Below are positions 11,972 through 23,122 of a DNA stretch of 64,000 nt, piece after piece. Source of the DNA: Armigeres subalbatus (taxonomy: Eukaryota; Arthropoda; Insecta; Diptera; Culicidae). Location: contig NC_085141.1 of NCBI RefSeq assembly GCF_024139115.2, forward strand, positions 171,938,994 to 172,002,993, given 5' to 3'. The number at the start of each line of letters is the position of its first letter. Position 1 is the first letter of the stretch. The notes below the pieces were generated by a model. It ran no database searches and had not been told where the DNA came from. It worked only from the letters and a program-made list of their open reading frames with translations. Position numbers and translations under genes: made by a program.

Positions 11972-12973
11972 CACGCAGCAGAATTTCTTACGATTAAACT
12001 AAAAATCTATATTATTGATTTCAATAATCGGTCTATTATTGAATTAAAAAGGTGTGATTGTTGATTCTACAATGTATTATTATTCAAACAACAATAATAA
12101 TTGAATTTCAACAATATTTATTGTTGTTTTTAACTTTACTTGAATAAAGATAATCGTGTATTTTTAATGCGTATGTTTCTTGCATGTTTTATTGCCGTTT
12201 CAGTTATCTCCAAAATAAAAATAAAAATCTCCGTGAAAGTGTAATTTTAATTTTGGAAGATGTTATTAGGTCCTAAAAGTTTTCTGGATGTACTGGCAAC
12301 TCATGTAAGTTCAAATATTTAAAATAATTTAAATCCATAAAGTGATTTTTCTTAAACTCTTCCAGAATAAAAGGGTTCCAACGTTCCAGTGTCCGGAATG
12401 ACTGTTGAAGCTATAAGTTGTCAGAAATTAGCTTCACGAATGAACAAATGGCGAAAATGTCTGGTAAATAGAGATGAAATTTTAACTTCGAAGCAAAAGC
12501 AAAACTTCATAGTCATATCTCTTTTTTCAGAATATTCACTCATTGTCACGTCCTGGTTACATCCTAACAATTGAAGTAGGGCATCAGAAGATTATTTATT
12601 TTAAAAAATATATTAATATATGTCTAATTGAATCTAAAATATAAAAAATCTCAACATTCATTTGTTTCTTATTTTCTTTAACCTAAAAAAAGAAAAAATA
12701 TAAACTATATATAAATCATTATTGCATCAACAATATTATATTGTTGAATCTACTGTGTTCATATATTGAAACAATAATAAAGCTACAATTATTTCAACAA
12801 TAATATTGTTGTTTCAACAATAACGTGAGTTGAACCTTTGATTGTTGTGATTGTAGAAACAACAATATTATGGATTATTTCAAACGGTAAATATTATTAG
12901 CCCTGAGCTAACAATATTTATTGTTGAATTCAACCCGAAATATTGTTGTTTCTACAATACATTTCTGTGCGTG
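11972..12973. mobile_element. TA-flanked element rich in AACAATATTGTTG
   Basis: The left end CACGCAGCAGAA and the right end TTTCTGTGCGTG are inverted, with TA outside each (11970-11971 and 12974-12975). The interior has many AACAATA/TATTGTT palindromes (12070-12130 and 12725-12960). It interrupts the right subterminal region of the 7465-13052 unit. ORF 12389-12574 shows no domain. Confidence 0.55.
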
Positions 12974-13330
12974 TAGATTATAGGTAATATACATGTTTAC
13001 CCAAATATGGGTGAATGAGTTACCTATTTATAGGTAAACTGAACTAAGCGTGATTGGAAATTTGGTGTGTAAAATCTGGTAAAATTGCATAGCACTGATC
13101 ATGGAGGTTAGCCTTGAAGTTAGCCCTTTACAAAGAAGCTGTCAAATTGTCGGCGATTTTTTTATGCAGATTTTTTTTTGTTTTTCCCCTTTTTATGCTT
13201 TGTGTTCATCGTTTGCATGTTGAACATGTGCTTCACTGCTACCTTGATTATTATTTCTACAATAAAAAGTATACTAAGTCTTGAAAATTTGTGTGATTAG
13301 CGCAGTTTGCTTGAAAATCAGCGTCATATA

Positions 13331-14447
13331 ATGGCTCGACGTCCTGAACATCTTGCTCCACCGGAAATTGTAAAATCTAATCCCATCGAACCCAAAACAG
13401 ATCATAACATCTCCTTTCGTTTCAGTTCTATAACGAAGATGAAGCCCGCAAATACACAAACAACACCCGCATCATTGATATCCAGGTACAAATGTGCGAG
13501 CGAGCTATAGAACTGTTGGCCCTGCCCGAGGATGAAACCCAATTGATTCTGGATATCGGTTGCGGTTCCGGGCTTTCCGGGAGTGTGTTGGAGGACCAGG
13601 GGCACGTTTGGGTTGGTGTGGACATTGCCAAGGCTATGTTGGATGTGGCCGTCGAGCGGGAAGTGGAAGGAGATCTCATTCTGGGCGACATGGGACAGGG
13701 AATGTCATTCAACGCCGGAACCTTTGACGGAGCTGTTTCTATTTCGGCACTGCAGTGGCTGTGCAATGCCGACAAGAAGTCGCACGTGCCTCAGAAAAGG
13801 CTGTATCAGTTTTTCAGTACACTCTTTTCTTCGTTGGTAAGTTTGAAGTTATCTCAGTCTGTTAACAGAAGTATTCACAACACGCTCTTATATTAATCAT
13901 ATTCGCAAACAGATGATCCGAACTCAATGACGATCAATGTCAAGAATAAACAACCAAAAATTGCAAATCTTCACAAACGAATGTGATTAATAGGAATTAA
14001 GTTCCTGGATTGGGAATATTTAACCTTATTTGAGTAATATTTTGTCTAATGTTGTTCACTTTCAAACAGACACGAAACGCCCGAGCAGTGTTTCAGTTTT
14101 ATCCGGAGAACTCCGAACAAATCGAACTCATCACGACGCAGGCGATGAAGGCTGGTTTCTATGGCGGCTTGGTTGTAGATTATCCAAATTCATCGAAAGC
14201 GAAGAAATACTTTCTGGTTCTGATGACGGGTGGTATGGTTAAACTGCCGGCGGCGCTCGGAACTGAAGAGGATTCCAATCAAATCTCGTACAGCAGGAAA
14301 CGAGAACTGACACGCAATGCCCGTGGAAAGCCTCTAAAGAAGTCTCGCGAATGGGTCCTCCAAAAGAAGGAACGCCGGCGTCAGCAAGGGAATGACACAC
14401 GAACCGATTCCAGATATACCGCGCGGAAACGGAGTGGGCGGTTCTAG
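13331..14447 (+). CDS. Bud23: 18S rRNA (guanine-N7)-methyltransferase Bud23
   Basis: SAM-dependent methyltransferase of the BUD23/WBSCR22 family. In yeast and human it methylates one 18S rRNA guanine with TRM112 as partner and is needed for 40S maturation in the nucleus. Exons are 13331-13369, 13426-13836 and 14070-14447. Both introns (56 and 233 bp) are GT-AG and phase 0, giving 275 aa against about 281 in human. Exon 1 encodes [13 protein letters not shown] and exon 2 begins [10 protein letters not shown], the family's conserved start. Motif [13 protein letters not shown], is near residues 55-66; [11 protein letters not shown] and [10 protein letters not shown] follow. The C-terminal third has [24 protein letters not shown] and a basic tail ending RKRSGRF, as in the WBS_methylT domain. 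No break is seen. Automated ORF calls miss exon 1. The 5.6 kb TIR unit ends 278 bp upstream, so the proximal promoter must be short or lie in repeat sequence. Confidence 0.95.
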
Positions 14448-14935
14448 TGTAAGTAAGAGTTTGTACAATATTAATTATAAATTATTTTCTATAGATGTTG
14501 CAAAGGAGTTTAAATTGATCCGAATTGCCTTGCTTCATTGATTTGGCATAGTGTAGTATACCGATATGTTCTTATACGTATCGACTTTATCTTTCATGAC
14601 CAGTTTCAAACATTTTTCAAACCCGTCCTTTTGAAACACGAAATCGTACTGTCCGAACATTTTTTTTCAGTTTTTCATTGAATCTGAGGTTTTACGAAAT
14701 TTATTTTTCGGAAGTTGAGTTTCCGCAAGAAGTTCTTCTGATTTTCTACCGTAGGAACTTTTGTCCTTCCTATTATTCTAGTTTTTTCCCTCAATCATAT
14801 TCTATACTAGATTGTTTTACTCAACATCAATGAAGACTGTCCACATTGTGGGGTCTGCCTAGGATGTGGTGGGGTTCGACAGTGGGCTCTGTAGAAAATT
14901 CTATAGAAAGCTGTATGTAGCAGCAAGTAATGAGC
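14448..14935. other. Bud23 3' flank, AT-rich
   Basis: It contains the Bud23 3' UTR and flank. No canonical AATAAA lies in the first ~70 bp; AT-rich variants occur near 14470-14490. Nothing else is recognised. Confidence 0.4.
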
Positions 14936-15180
14936 CCCCATTAGCCGTTTGGTAAGTTGCGCGGTTACAAAGCAAGACCATGCTGAGGGTGGCTGGGTTC
15001 GATTCTCGGTCCGGTCTAGGACATTTTCGGATTGAAAATCTTCTCGACTTCCCTGGGCATAAAAGTATCATCGTGTTAGCCTCATGATACAGGTACAAAT
15101 GCAAAAAAGGTAACTTGGCTTAAAAACCTTGCAGTCAATAACTGTGGAAATGCTTAATGAACACTTTGTTGCGTGGCGGA
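14936..15180 (+). mobile_element. tRNA-derived SINE (Feilai-like), 3' truncated
   Basis: RNA polymerase III boxes are visible: an A-box-like TTAGCCGTTTGGTAAG near 14941 and a B box GGTTCGATTCTCG near 14996. The non-tRNA body follows (CTTCCCTGGGCATAAAAGTA, then TCAATAACTGTGGAAATGC). The same body occurs in the split copy around 31925-42113, where the true 3' tail is present. Here it ends near 15178, where R1-clade LINE sequence begins. Confidence 0.8.
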
Positions 15181-15975
15181 TCCGCTAGCAGACTCCGTCA
15201 AAGCTGCCGAAGGCCGGGAAGCCTCCGGGCGACCCATCTGCGTATAGACCAATTTGCCTGACGGGTAAACTGCTCGAGAAGATCATCCTCAACAGGCTCA
15301 CCCGTACGCAGAGGGTATGGATGGCCTGTCGAGTAACCAGTTTGGTTTTCGGAAGGGTAAGTCCACGGTGGACGCTATCAACTCAGTGCTAAGGAGTGCA
15401 GAGGTAGCGATCCAACGGAAAAGGCGAGGAATTCGATACTGTGCGTTGGTGACACTGGACGTGAAGAACGCATTCAATAGCGCAAGCTGGGATGCCATCG
15501 CGCTCTCGTTACACCGGCTTAGTCTGCCGGTGGGACTGTACCGGATCTTGGAAAGCTACTTCCAGAACCGTGTGCTGCTATACGAGACCGATGCCGGTCA
15601 GAAAGGTTTTCCCATTACCACAGGAGTCCCGCAAGGGTCAATCCGGTACTATGGAACCTGATGTATGACGGGGTTCTGAAGTTAAAGTTCCCTCCTGGTG
15701 TGAAGATCGTCGGCTTTGCAGACGATGTAACCCTAGAGGTCTACGGGGAGTCGATCCCCGAAGTAGAACTGACCGCAGAACACGCGATCAGCACCGTGGC
15801 GGACTGGATGAGTGCGAGAGGCCTGGAGCTCGCTCAACATAAGACGGAGATGGTGTCAGGCCATGGCTGTTTCCGACAGTACTACCACAGGTTTGGGCAT
15901 GCGGAGGTCCCCGTCTGCCCTGACTGCCCAGGGTTTGACGAAACTGCAGAGCACATACTGTGGTGGGACAAATTG
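15181..15975 (+). pseudogene. R1-clade LINE reverse transcriptase remnant
   Basis: The segment first reads KLPKAGKPPGDPSAYRPICL, then after a frameshift QFGFRKGKSTVDAI, ALVTLDVKNAFNSASWDAI and TGVPQGS. A few bases are lost near 15640, and the next frame gives PVLWNLMYDGVL and IVGFADDVTLEV. This holds the RT core with the FADD catalytic pair. The sequence then jumps from the thumb (GLELAQHKTEMV) directly to the C-terminal zinc-finger region (GCFRQYYHRFGHAE...CPDC...ETAEHILW), so several hundred bases are deleted in frame. The wording is that of R1-type LINEs. It cannot be functional. Confidence 0.85.
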
Positions 15976-16690
15976 ACTCGAGTTTGGATTTTTTCAGCAA
16001 AGGTAACATGGGACAATTATGCGTAGAACGGCAGTATAGCCTTTCGGTACAACTTTGTTGTACGAGGAAGGCAAAACATTTTTTTTTTCAAAATTTGTTT
16101 CAAAAACTGCTCTAATGCATTCAAATGAGTGTAAATAAATGTGCATTGATGGAAATGACTGAATCTATCTCCCTAAAATGCAATTTTAACATCTCTTATG
16201 TGCGTTGCTCGTTATATTTTATAATACACGGAAATGGCACCATCCCAGCTAGGTGAATTATTCTGGGTTTTTCCTGGTTATATTAGTAGAAGAAGTGCTA
16301 ACGTATGATTTACCGTTAAATTAAAAAAAATCAGGAGTTCAACATTTGTCATCAATTTACCCGTTAGGATTTCTTGGGGGGAAATGCTTATCTAATCTTC
16401 CGGTCAATGACATCATATAGTGCATATACTCCTGTATATATACGATTGTGATGCATCACCAGTGCTACGATGTGCACGTATTACCTGGCAATCTAACTGC
16501 ATTGATTGTCTGCCTTTTCAGAATTCCCAATAAGATTCCGTTGAAATATCACAAATGATGGTAATTGTTTGTGGAAAGGGAAAGAAAAGTGCAGTGGGTA
16601 CCGGCCAAGTTCCCCCTGGCGGTGCTAAAATGATAAGCGGGAACAATACCTAATTCCATTTAAATCTTTTAGTATCATTAGTGATTAGCA
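15976..16690. other. intergenic, nothing recognised
   Basis: AT-rich sequence with no coding or inverted-repeat signal that I can support. GGAAGGCAAAAC near 16067 resembles fragments at 26560 and is probably repeat-derived. Confidence 0.4.
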
Positions 16691-17440
16691 CGCGTTATTA
16701 TTTTATGTGGGGGCACGCATGGAACATATTTTTCAACGCGGGTGTCAGGCGGCTGACCCATGCTCGACCAAAATAGTAAAATTTAGCTAGAATATTTTAA
16801 TTTTGTTTGATTGTTTTTATTTTATTTTTATTTTTTGCCATCAAATGATTAGGAGCTTATTTTCAGCATCACATAACGCAAGAGAGGGTAAAACTCTGCG
16901 TTGCATAAAACAGTTTAGGAGGTCCCCGATTCGGTTCATTGTTGCACTGTCGTGTGGAGCATGGTTGTCCCGTGTCGTTTATGGCGATGTCGTTCCCGCA
17001 TCTATGACGCCTTTGCTTGAACAAATCATTTTATGTAATGGCTGGACATGTTAATAATTCATTCTACATAGTTCTTAAATATTTTAGTAGATACTTCTGG
17101 AGGCTGTCAAGGCGGTGGGAGGGACATTGCCTATGAGGGACAGAGGCGGCTGTGCTCGGGACGGCAGTATGGTGAAAGCAGTTTCGGGACAGTTAGGATT
17201 CAGTTTTCATACTTAAGAGAATATCTTGAATAATATTATATTTTGATGAGGCAACCTCCATTTTTTAATCACGAGCTTTATTTAGTAGCATAGGTTATCA
17301 GTACTCGTAATATACTTAATTCGGTGGGCACGCTTGGAACACATTTTTAACTCAAGTTCGACCAAAAGTGTAAAATTTAATTGATTTATTTTAATTCAGT
17401 TTAATTATTTTAATCTTTCTACGTCAAATGGTTAGGTATT
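16691..17440. repeat. diverged tandem duplication
   Basis: The segment near 16700-16866 (GGGCACGCATGGAACATATT, then CGACCAAAATAGTAAAATTT, then GTCAAATGGTTAGG-like) recurs diverged at 17325-17440 (GGGCACGCTTGGAACACATT, then CGACCAAAAGTGTAAAATTT). The spacer of about 460 bp has a short ORF (16803-17054) without recognisable domains. Confidence 0.55.
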
Positions 17441-17574
17441 TGTTCCCCCACCCCTCCTGCTCCCTCCTTTTCTATTTTATGTTTCCAAACTTAAACCAAC
17501 GTGATCATGCTAATCCCAAACTGCACGTACCTCTATCATATCAATCTACATAGCTTTTTCGACAATCATCAGAA

Positions 17575-17960
17575 AACGGATTTCAATCATTTCCCTTCTA
17601 CCATAAGTATAAATCATCTGAAAAGTTTCTAAGCTATAACAAACTCTATCGTAGCGATCCCGAACTGTCTGAACATCTATCATGTACATAAACACAACCG
17701 TTTCTATCTCTACAAACAATTCTCTAATAAATAGGTTCCATAGCAGTCGCTAGAGCCGGAAGCGGTCAACAAGCCGCTCCACATTCTCCTCCTCTATTTT
17801 CTATTCTCTCACAAGTTTACTACCCTGAAACTGAACTGTTTCGGATCCCTTATGGGTCTGAAGCAGAGGACGGGACGCTCGAGCCTACCAGTCAGTGGAT
17901 GGAAAGGTCCGTTGTGATAAAGGGTCTATCACAAGCCTCGGATAACCTGGAATAAGTTTT
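17575..17960. repeat. LTR-like dispersed repeat, copy 1
   Basis: Two blocks recur elsewhere. CTGTCTGAACATCT...CACAACCGTTTCTA (about 17600-17730) matches 42425-42550. AGAGCCGGAAGCGG...CTTATGGGTCTGAAGCAGAG (about 17745-17930) matches 44818-44985. An AATAAATAGG sequence lies between. Co-occurring blocks of this kind suggest LTRs of a retrotransposon, but I cannot place exact ends. Confidence 0.5.
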
Positions 17961-18251
17961 CCACGAGTCGAGTTCACATTGATTTCATGAGTTCTATATA
18001 TTAATCGTCACGTTGAAAATTTAAGCCAGCAGTGTAAACGTATTGCCTAATGTCATACAACGTAGTTGAGTATAACAAGAATATAACAAGAATAACAAGA
18101 ATTTACCCGTTAGAATTTCTTAACCCTAGTTGATCGAACAACTTATGCTATTTTTAACATTAGATTGGACCACCCCCGTCGAAAATTGTATCTCATTTTT
18201 CTGTCTCAGCCAATTCTTTGGCTTATTTAAGGTCAACTTTCCCGAAGAACC

Positions 18252-18470
18252 CATTTTTTTGACGTAAACTACGTCTAAGGGGAAGACTCAGATACAGGGT
18301 ATAAAACCGAAATTTCCAAATTCGAGACCGTCACGAAATTAGGATAGATTTCAAACGCTAATAGCGTCTTTATCTTTCGATGGATTTTCGACATTTGCTT
18401 ATCAATCGATTCAGAAACTCTCCAGCAATTTGCCAATTCTATTGATACTATTGATTATCAACGTTAAACT
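18252..18470. repeat. dispersed repeat, intact copy
   Basis: It begins TTTGACGTAAACTACGTC and includes GGGGAAGACTCAGATACAGG and GCTTATCAATCGATTC. A second copy is split into 19522-19574 and 21639-21768 by a hAT-like element. Probably an LTR or UTR part of a retroelement. Confidence 0.65.
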
Positions 18471-18589
18471 ATTGAAAATGTTGTTTCCGGTTGAAACCGG
18501 GTGAAAAATTCAATTCGTTCATAAATCCCCAACACGGACATCAGATTGCAGTAAGGTACGGGCCTTTTGATCCACTGCTTCGTTTTCCC

Positions 18590-18760
18590 TGTGTATAAAA
18601 AGCCCCGTGTTTCGCGTGCGCGCGTCATTTTCATTCCGGATGTCACGGCGAGCGGACCAGGGCGTCCAGAAGCGGTCCCAGTGACAACGGCTGTCTCAGC
18701 GGTGTGGTGGTGCGGATGAAATTTTTTTCGGTCGGTGGTGGTGGCGGTCGTGGAAGCAGC
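18590..18760 (+). promoter_or_regulatory. duplicated TATA/initiator core promoter, copy 1
   Basis: TATAAAAAG at 18595 is followed about 31 bp later by TCATTTTCATTC, an arthropod initiator-like sequence, then by a conserved block GGCGTCCAGAAGCGGTCC. A diverged second copy is at 22334-22462. Spacing and conservation suggest a retroelement (U3/R) or gene core promoter; the transcript it would drive is unidentified. Confidence 0.5.
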
Positions 18761-19068
18761 AGCACATCATTTTCATCCGTGTCCCATCTTCGGCGGATCT
18801 GGCAATCGACGGCGTTCATAGAGCCGAATCATCGGATGGCGGTCGCGCAGTCCAGTGGCTGCTGATAAGGCACATAAGTGGCAATTAATCGGTTCTTTTC
18901 AGGACCATCATTATATTTTGGAGGAAGGTTAAGTTGAAATAATTTTCCTAAAGTGCAACAGTTAGGAACTGGAAAATTCTTCGGTGAAATTTTCTAGCGT
19001 AATTCGGAGTTGTATGATTTTAGTGATTGAGAATCAGAAAAATATATTAAGCTCTTTTAGTGGAATGT

Positions 19069-19152
19069 ATTCAACCGTCTAAGACGAATTAAGTACTGTC
19101 CATTAACTGGTGGAATTTAATGGACAGTACTTAATTCGTCTTAGACGGTTGA
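19069..19152. repeat. short palindrome
   Basis: TCAACCGTCTAAGACGAATT and the following ~15 bases are repeated exactly in inverted orientation around a loop of about 12 bases. No target duplication is seen. Confidence 0.7.
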
Positions 19153-19582
19153 TTGAGAATGTTGATATTAGACGAACTTTCTTCATAGAACAAAGCATAA
19201 TTGTTTGGCATCGGTAGCGGAATCATAGCATTAGTGCTGGTCCAAGCATAGGCTGTCATCGGAAGATTGCTACAGCAATTTATTCACTAATGTGGCGTTT
19301 GCAACGATTTGGATGTTGTCGGCACAACATGAAATTTTCCCGCGAGACTAATTTTGTATTTTTCCTGTTGATTGAAAAAGAAATCGGTTCCGAGATGAAC
19401 TTTATTCAAAGCGCAACGCTAACGTCGGTAGTTGAATCCCAAGCAAGTATCGGAAGGAGACCATGCAAACAATTGATTCGCATTATGACTGAAAAAAATG
19501 TATGGCGTCAGTATTGATGTTTGCTACAGATTTTTTGACGTAAACTTCGTCTAAGGGGAAGACTCAGATACAGGGTTTTAAA

Positions 19583-21630
19583 CAGAGGCGCGGTCACGTT
19601 CCGAGACGTGGGTAGGACAAAAACTGGATTATCAAATCCATAGAATACTTTTATGGAATTTCAGCGACTTTCCGTAGACCCTCTCGTATTTCAAGAAGTT
19701 TTTCGGGCATCTTCAGATAAGTTATGAAATTCCCTATGACTGTTAGGACAATCATTACATTTACACTGAAATTTCTAGAAAGCATGTCTTTAAACATTTT
19801 TACAAATTTCCGGAAGTGATTATGGATTCCTGTAAATTTTATAAAATATTGGATGAATCCAAGCTATTATCACTAACTTCTAGGAATTGAACCTTTAGAA
19901 ATCTTAAGAAATTTCACTACGATCTACCAGTAAAGCTTATGATCGTCCTTCAAAATGTTCATCTAGCATCTCTTACTAAATTAATATAATATTATATTGA
20001 TTGTACATACCACAAAGAATCTTGGCTCCGTAAAGTGTTATACACGCCTGAGCCTACCAAATAAACGAAAAAAAGATTCCTTTAAACTCTTAGAAGCTTT
20101 CAGAATTCTTCTTCTCATAGGCCTGCTACCAGACATCCGGATGTACTACAATAATCATAAACTGCTTCATATTTCTGTGATTGTTCTCTCATATCCTTGT
20201 CTAGTTCCTCAACTTTTGGTGATGAGATCAGCAGTCTAGTGACTACCGCTGTTGCCTTATAGATAGGAGGTCTGACATAGACTACATCCATTTTCTAAGT
20301 GAATCCTTGATCTATATTTATGTCCATCTACCTTACCAAGTTAACAAAATCTCCTTTTCGTGGTATTTCTTGGTCTCTAGTAGCAACAATAACTATTCAC
20401 ACTAACATTCCTCTCCTTTCCCAACTGACTGGAGCCGTAGGTAGTAAAAACCAACATTTATTCATTTGGATCGTTCGTAGCGCAATGTAAACCTGTTCTA
20501 ACCAGTTATGAAGAAGCAACCATTGACAAGTACAGTCAGTCTTAGCCAAATTCTAGATAAGCTATATCCTTGTTCAGATGTTCAGCCTATAATTAATTCA
20601 CAGTCAGCCTGTCAATTCTTTTAAAATTTCAGAAATTCTCTGAGCTTCCCTGAACTAGCAGAAAAACATACGTACTTCCAGAAAGTATTCAACAATTCCA
20701 TGGAAGAGCAGATACTATCAGAAATTTTAAGACTTAATTCTTAATATATCATTTAGCACTTTTTAGATTGACAAGAATTCCTCAAAAACTCTCAGAAGCC
20801 TTTCAGAATAGATTTCTCCTTTACAATCCCTGGAGACCTCCACGATTGTCATTTTAACCTCTGATTAATTTTAAAATGTTTTGATGATATCTTTATAGAT
20901 CTTGTAATTGAAATAGTATTGCTACTATAAGTCCTTTTAAGGCTTGTGCGCGATAAAATCTGGACACCTTTACACAGGTATAACTTTTTAAATACCTCAT
21001 CAACGAGTAAAATAGTTTGTAGAGTGATTAATGTATGTCCTTACTTACTGAAAATATATTTCTTATAACTGTTACAAGTACTTAGTGAATGATGACGTCG
21101 AAGAAATTGGAGATTCGAACAGCAATTGTGTGCAGCCGCAATTAAAATTCGGGACTCTGAATCCGGAAACTGGCTGAAATCTTTTTGTATTCATGTGAAC
21201 ACTACTCACAGCGTTTTGAAATTTGTCGATGCTTGTTTGATAATATCTAACACGTCGGAGAGTGGAACAAAAACGGATTTTATGAACCGCCAGCAGGAAG
21301 CGAAGATGAAACGAATCCTATTGAGGAAACAAGATCTTTCGGCACGTATTATTTCTCGGGAAATTCAAATGTCATCAATTTTCATGTATACATCGAAGCA
21401 TCGACAATGAATGAAGCCGTTTGAAGTGAAAACTGTGCCGGATTAAACCAACTACAGCTTATTTTTGAACCTAAAAATATGTGTCCAGATTTTGGCGCGA
21501 ACAAGCCTTAGTTATAAAAATTGTATGTTCTTTCCATAATCATGGGTAGGACAATGCTTTGACTGTCCTACTCAGGTATTTTCATGCGTAGGACATGTCC
21601 TACTTGTCCCACCCACTCCCGGCGCCACTG
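19583..21630. mobile_element. hAT-like element, 2.0 kb, non-autonomous
   Basis: The left end CAGAGGCGCGG and right end GGCGCCACTG (CAGTGGCGCC inverted) are flanked by a perfect 8-bp duplication GTTTTAAA (19575-19582 and 21631-21638). It splits a repeat whose intact copy is at 18252-18470, which confirms the insertion. GTAGGACA motifs recur inside both ends. No hAT transposase is recognisable; ORF 19997-20239 shows no domain. A Tc1/mariner remnant is nested inside. Confidence 0.8.
20940..21508 (+). mobile_element. Tc1/mariner remnant with transposase fragment
   Basis: The inverted ends AGGCTTGT and ACAAGCCT, with subterminal AAAATCTGGACAC, are flanked by TA (20938-20939 and 21509-21510). The ORF 21126-21410 continues past its stop into residues like MKPFEVKTVPD. 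It resembles the paired helix-turn-helix N-terminus of mosquito mariner-type transposases. The catalytic DDE/D domain is deleted, leaving 569 bp. Confidence 0.65.
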
Positions 21631-22042
21631 GTTTTAAACGGAATTTTCCAAATTCGAGACTGTCACAAAAATTAGGATAGATTTCTTATTTTCGATATTT
21701 GCTTATCAATCGATTCGGAAACCCTTCAGCAATTTTCCAATTCTATTGATACTATTGATTATCATTAATGCTTAATTTTTTTTCTACAACAAATATGATT
21801 TTGAAAAAGTATCACCGGCGCGTGCTTACTCGCAATCTACATGTTCGGAGACGAGCCAGCCTCGGGCTGCAAGTCTCCTAAATAAAGACAAAAAAAAAAA
21901 TCTACATGCTGATACATTTACAGTTACATCAAACAACTGAAAACCGAAATACGCCACTCCAAAATTACGAGGTGACAATGTTAAAAAGAGACAAAAGATA
22001 GGAAAAATAACACGGTGTGTAGTGCCTCCCCGAGTCACCTTA

Positions 22043-22207
22043 AGGTAAGATCCTTTAATTACGTAACGCAAAAATTGGGCATTTTCAATCCCCCTCCCCC
22101 CTATGTCACACTTTTTGTATGAAGCATCTAAAAATTATGTATGGGTCGTCACACTTCGCCCAACCCCCCTCTTCACTCTAAGCGTTACGTAATTTGTGGA
22201 CGCTCCC
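22043..22207. mobile_element. TTACGTAA-type MITE, copy A
   Basis: Inverted AATTACGTAACGC and GCGTTACGTAATT lie inside imperfect ends. Pyrimidine-rich runs (CCCCCTCCCCCC) sit in the middle. Related in plan to 28599-28754 and 47098-47260. Confidence 0.6.
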
Positions 22208-22333
22208 AAGAGCTACTTTCATTGATGGTAGCCGATCGTTAGTACTTCATATCAAATATCATATCATATCATAGCATATCAAAGAATATTGTGGCCAAAT
22301 TTCATAAAATTTAATCAACAAATCATTTTTCCT

Positions 22334-22462
22334 GTGTATAAAAAGCAGCGTGTTTCGCGTGCGCGCGTCATTTTCATTCTGGATTTCATGGAAAGCGGAC
22401 CAAGGCGTCCAGAAGCGGTCCTAGCGACAACGGCTGTGGTGGTGCGGATGAAATATAACTGG
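22334..22462 (+). promoter_or_regulatory. duplicated TATA/initiator core promoter, copy 2
   Basis: TATAAAAAG followed by GTGTTTCGCGTGCGCGCGTC and TCATTTTCATTC, then GGCGTCCAGAAGCGGTCC, nearly as at 18590-18760. Similarity stops soon after GGTGCGGATGAAAT. It shows the promoter block moves as a unit. Confidence 0.5.
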
Positions 22463-22931
22463 GAACTGACAGTTATAAATATATTAAAATAACTCTCCCA
22501 TAACAACTTTATAACACGTTTTAAATATGTTATAAAGCAGCTGTGGTTAATTTTGAAGATAGTTACAACATCTTTGTATACCAATGCGATGATTCGAATT
22601 CGATGAAAAAATACAGTGTCTGCGATACTTTACTAATAAATATTACTTAAATACCAAATTTTCAAAACGACTTATCTGCTTTTGTAAAAAAAGATTCTAT
22701 CGTCGATTTGTCGAATCTGAGAGAGAGTATTGACTTGTTTTATATTGATTCAGTAAAAAGCAATTTGTTAGATAAGTAATTCATTTTCTTTGCGAGCCAC
22801 TGTATCGATACGCACTAGATGCGAACTGATCAATGGTCAGTTGTTTTTTTCTCATAGTTTGCCACACTATAGCCTCTCTCGACCTACAGAGATGCGCTCA
22901 TTGCATCACGAATCACGATAGTAGGTAGATG

Positions 22932-23114
22932 CAAGATTTTTTTATGTACAGGTTATCCGACTTGTCAATATCCCCAACTCAGCCATCTTGGATTTTTGTA
23001 TGGAATTTATGCTCGTTTGTTTACGTTTTGCACTGAAAATGTATGTTTCCCCCCGCGCTGGTTATTCCCATCTACTGACGAAGTCGGATAACCTGTATAC
23101 ATAAAAAAATCTTG
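22932..23114. mobile_element. hAT-type MITE
   Basis: The ends CAAGATTTTTTTATGTACAG and its complement enclose 183 bp, with inner TTATCCGACTT repeats. A perfect 8-bp duplication GGTAGATG flanks it (22924-22931 and 23115-23122). A paralogous sequence at about 23820-23845 lacks the insert. Confidence 0.85.
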
Positions 23115-23122
23115 GGTAGATG

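Larger units (their letters stand above)
7465..13052. mobile_element. putative 5.6 kb TIR unit
   Basis: The left end CACGCTTAGTTCAGTT and the right end AACTGAACTAAGCGTG are complementary. Both subterminal regions carry ACCCAAATATGGGTGA and TACCTATTTATAGGTA type repeats (7480-7650 and 11870-13035). No transposase is recognisable, and smaller elements are nested inside. No convincing target duplication is visible. It could instead be two related end sequences brought together by later insertions. Confidence 0.45.
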
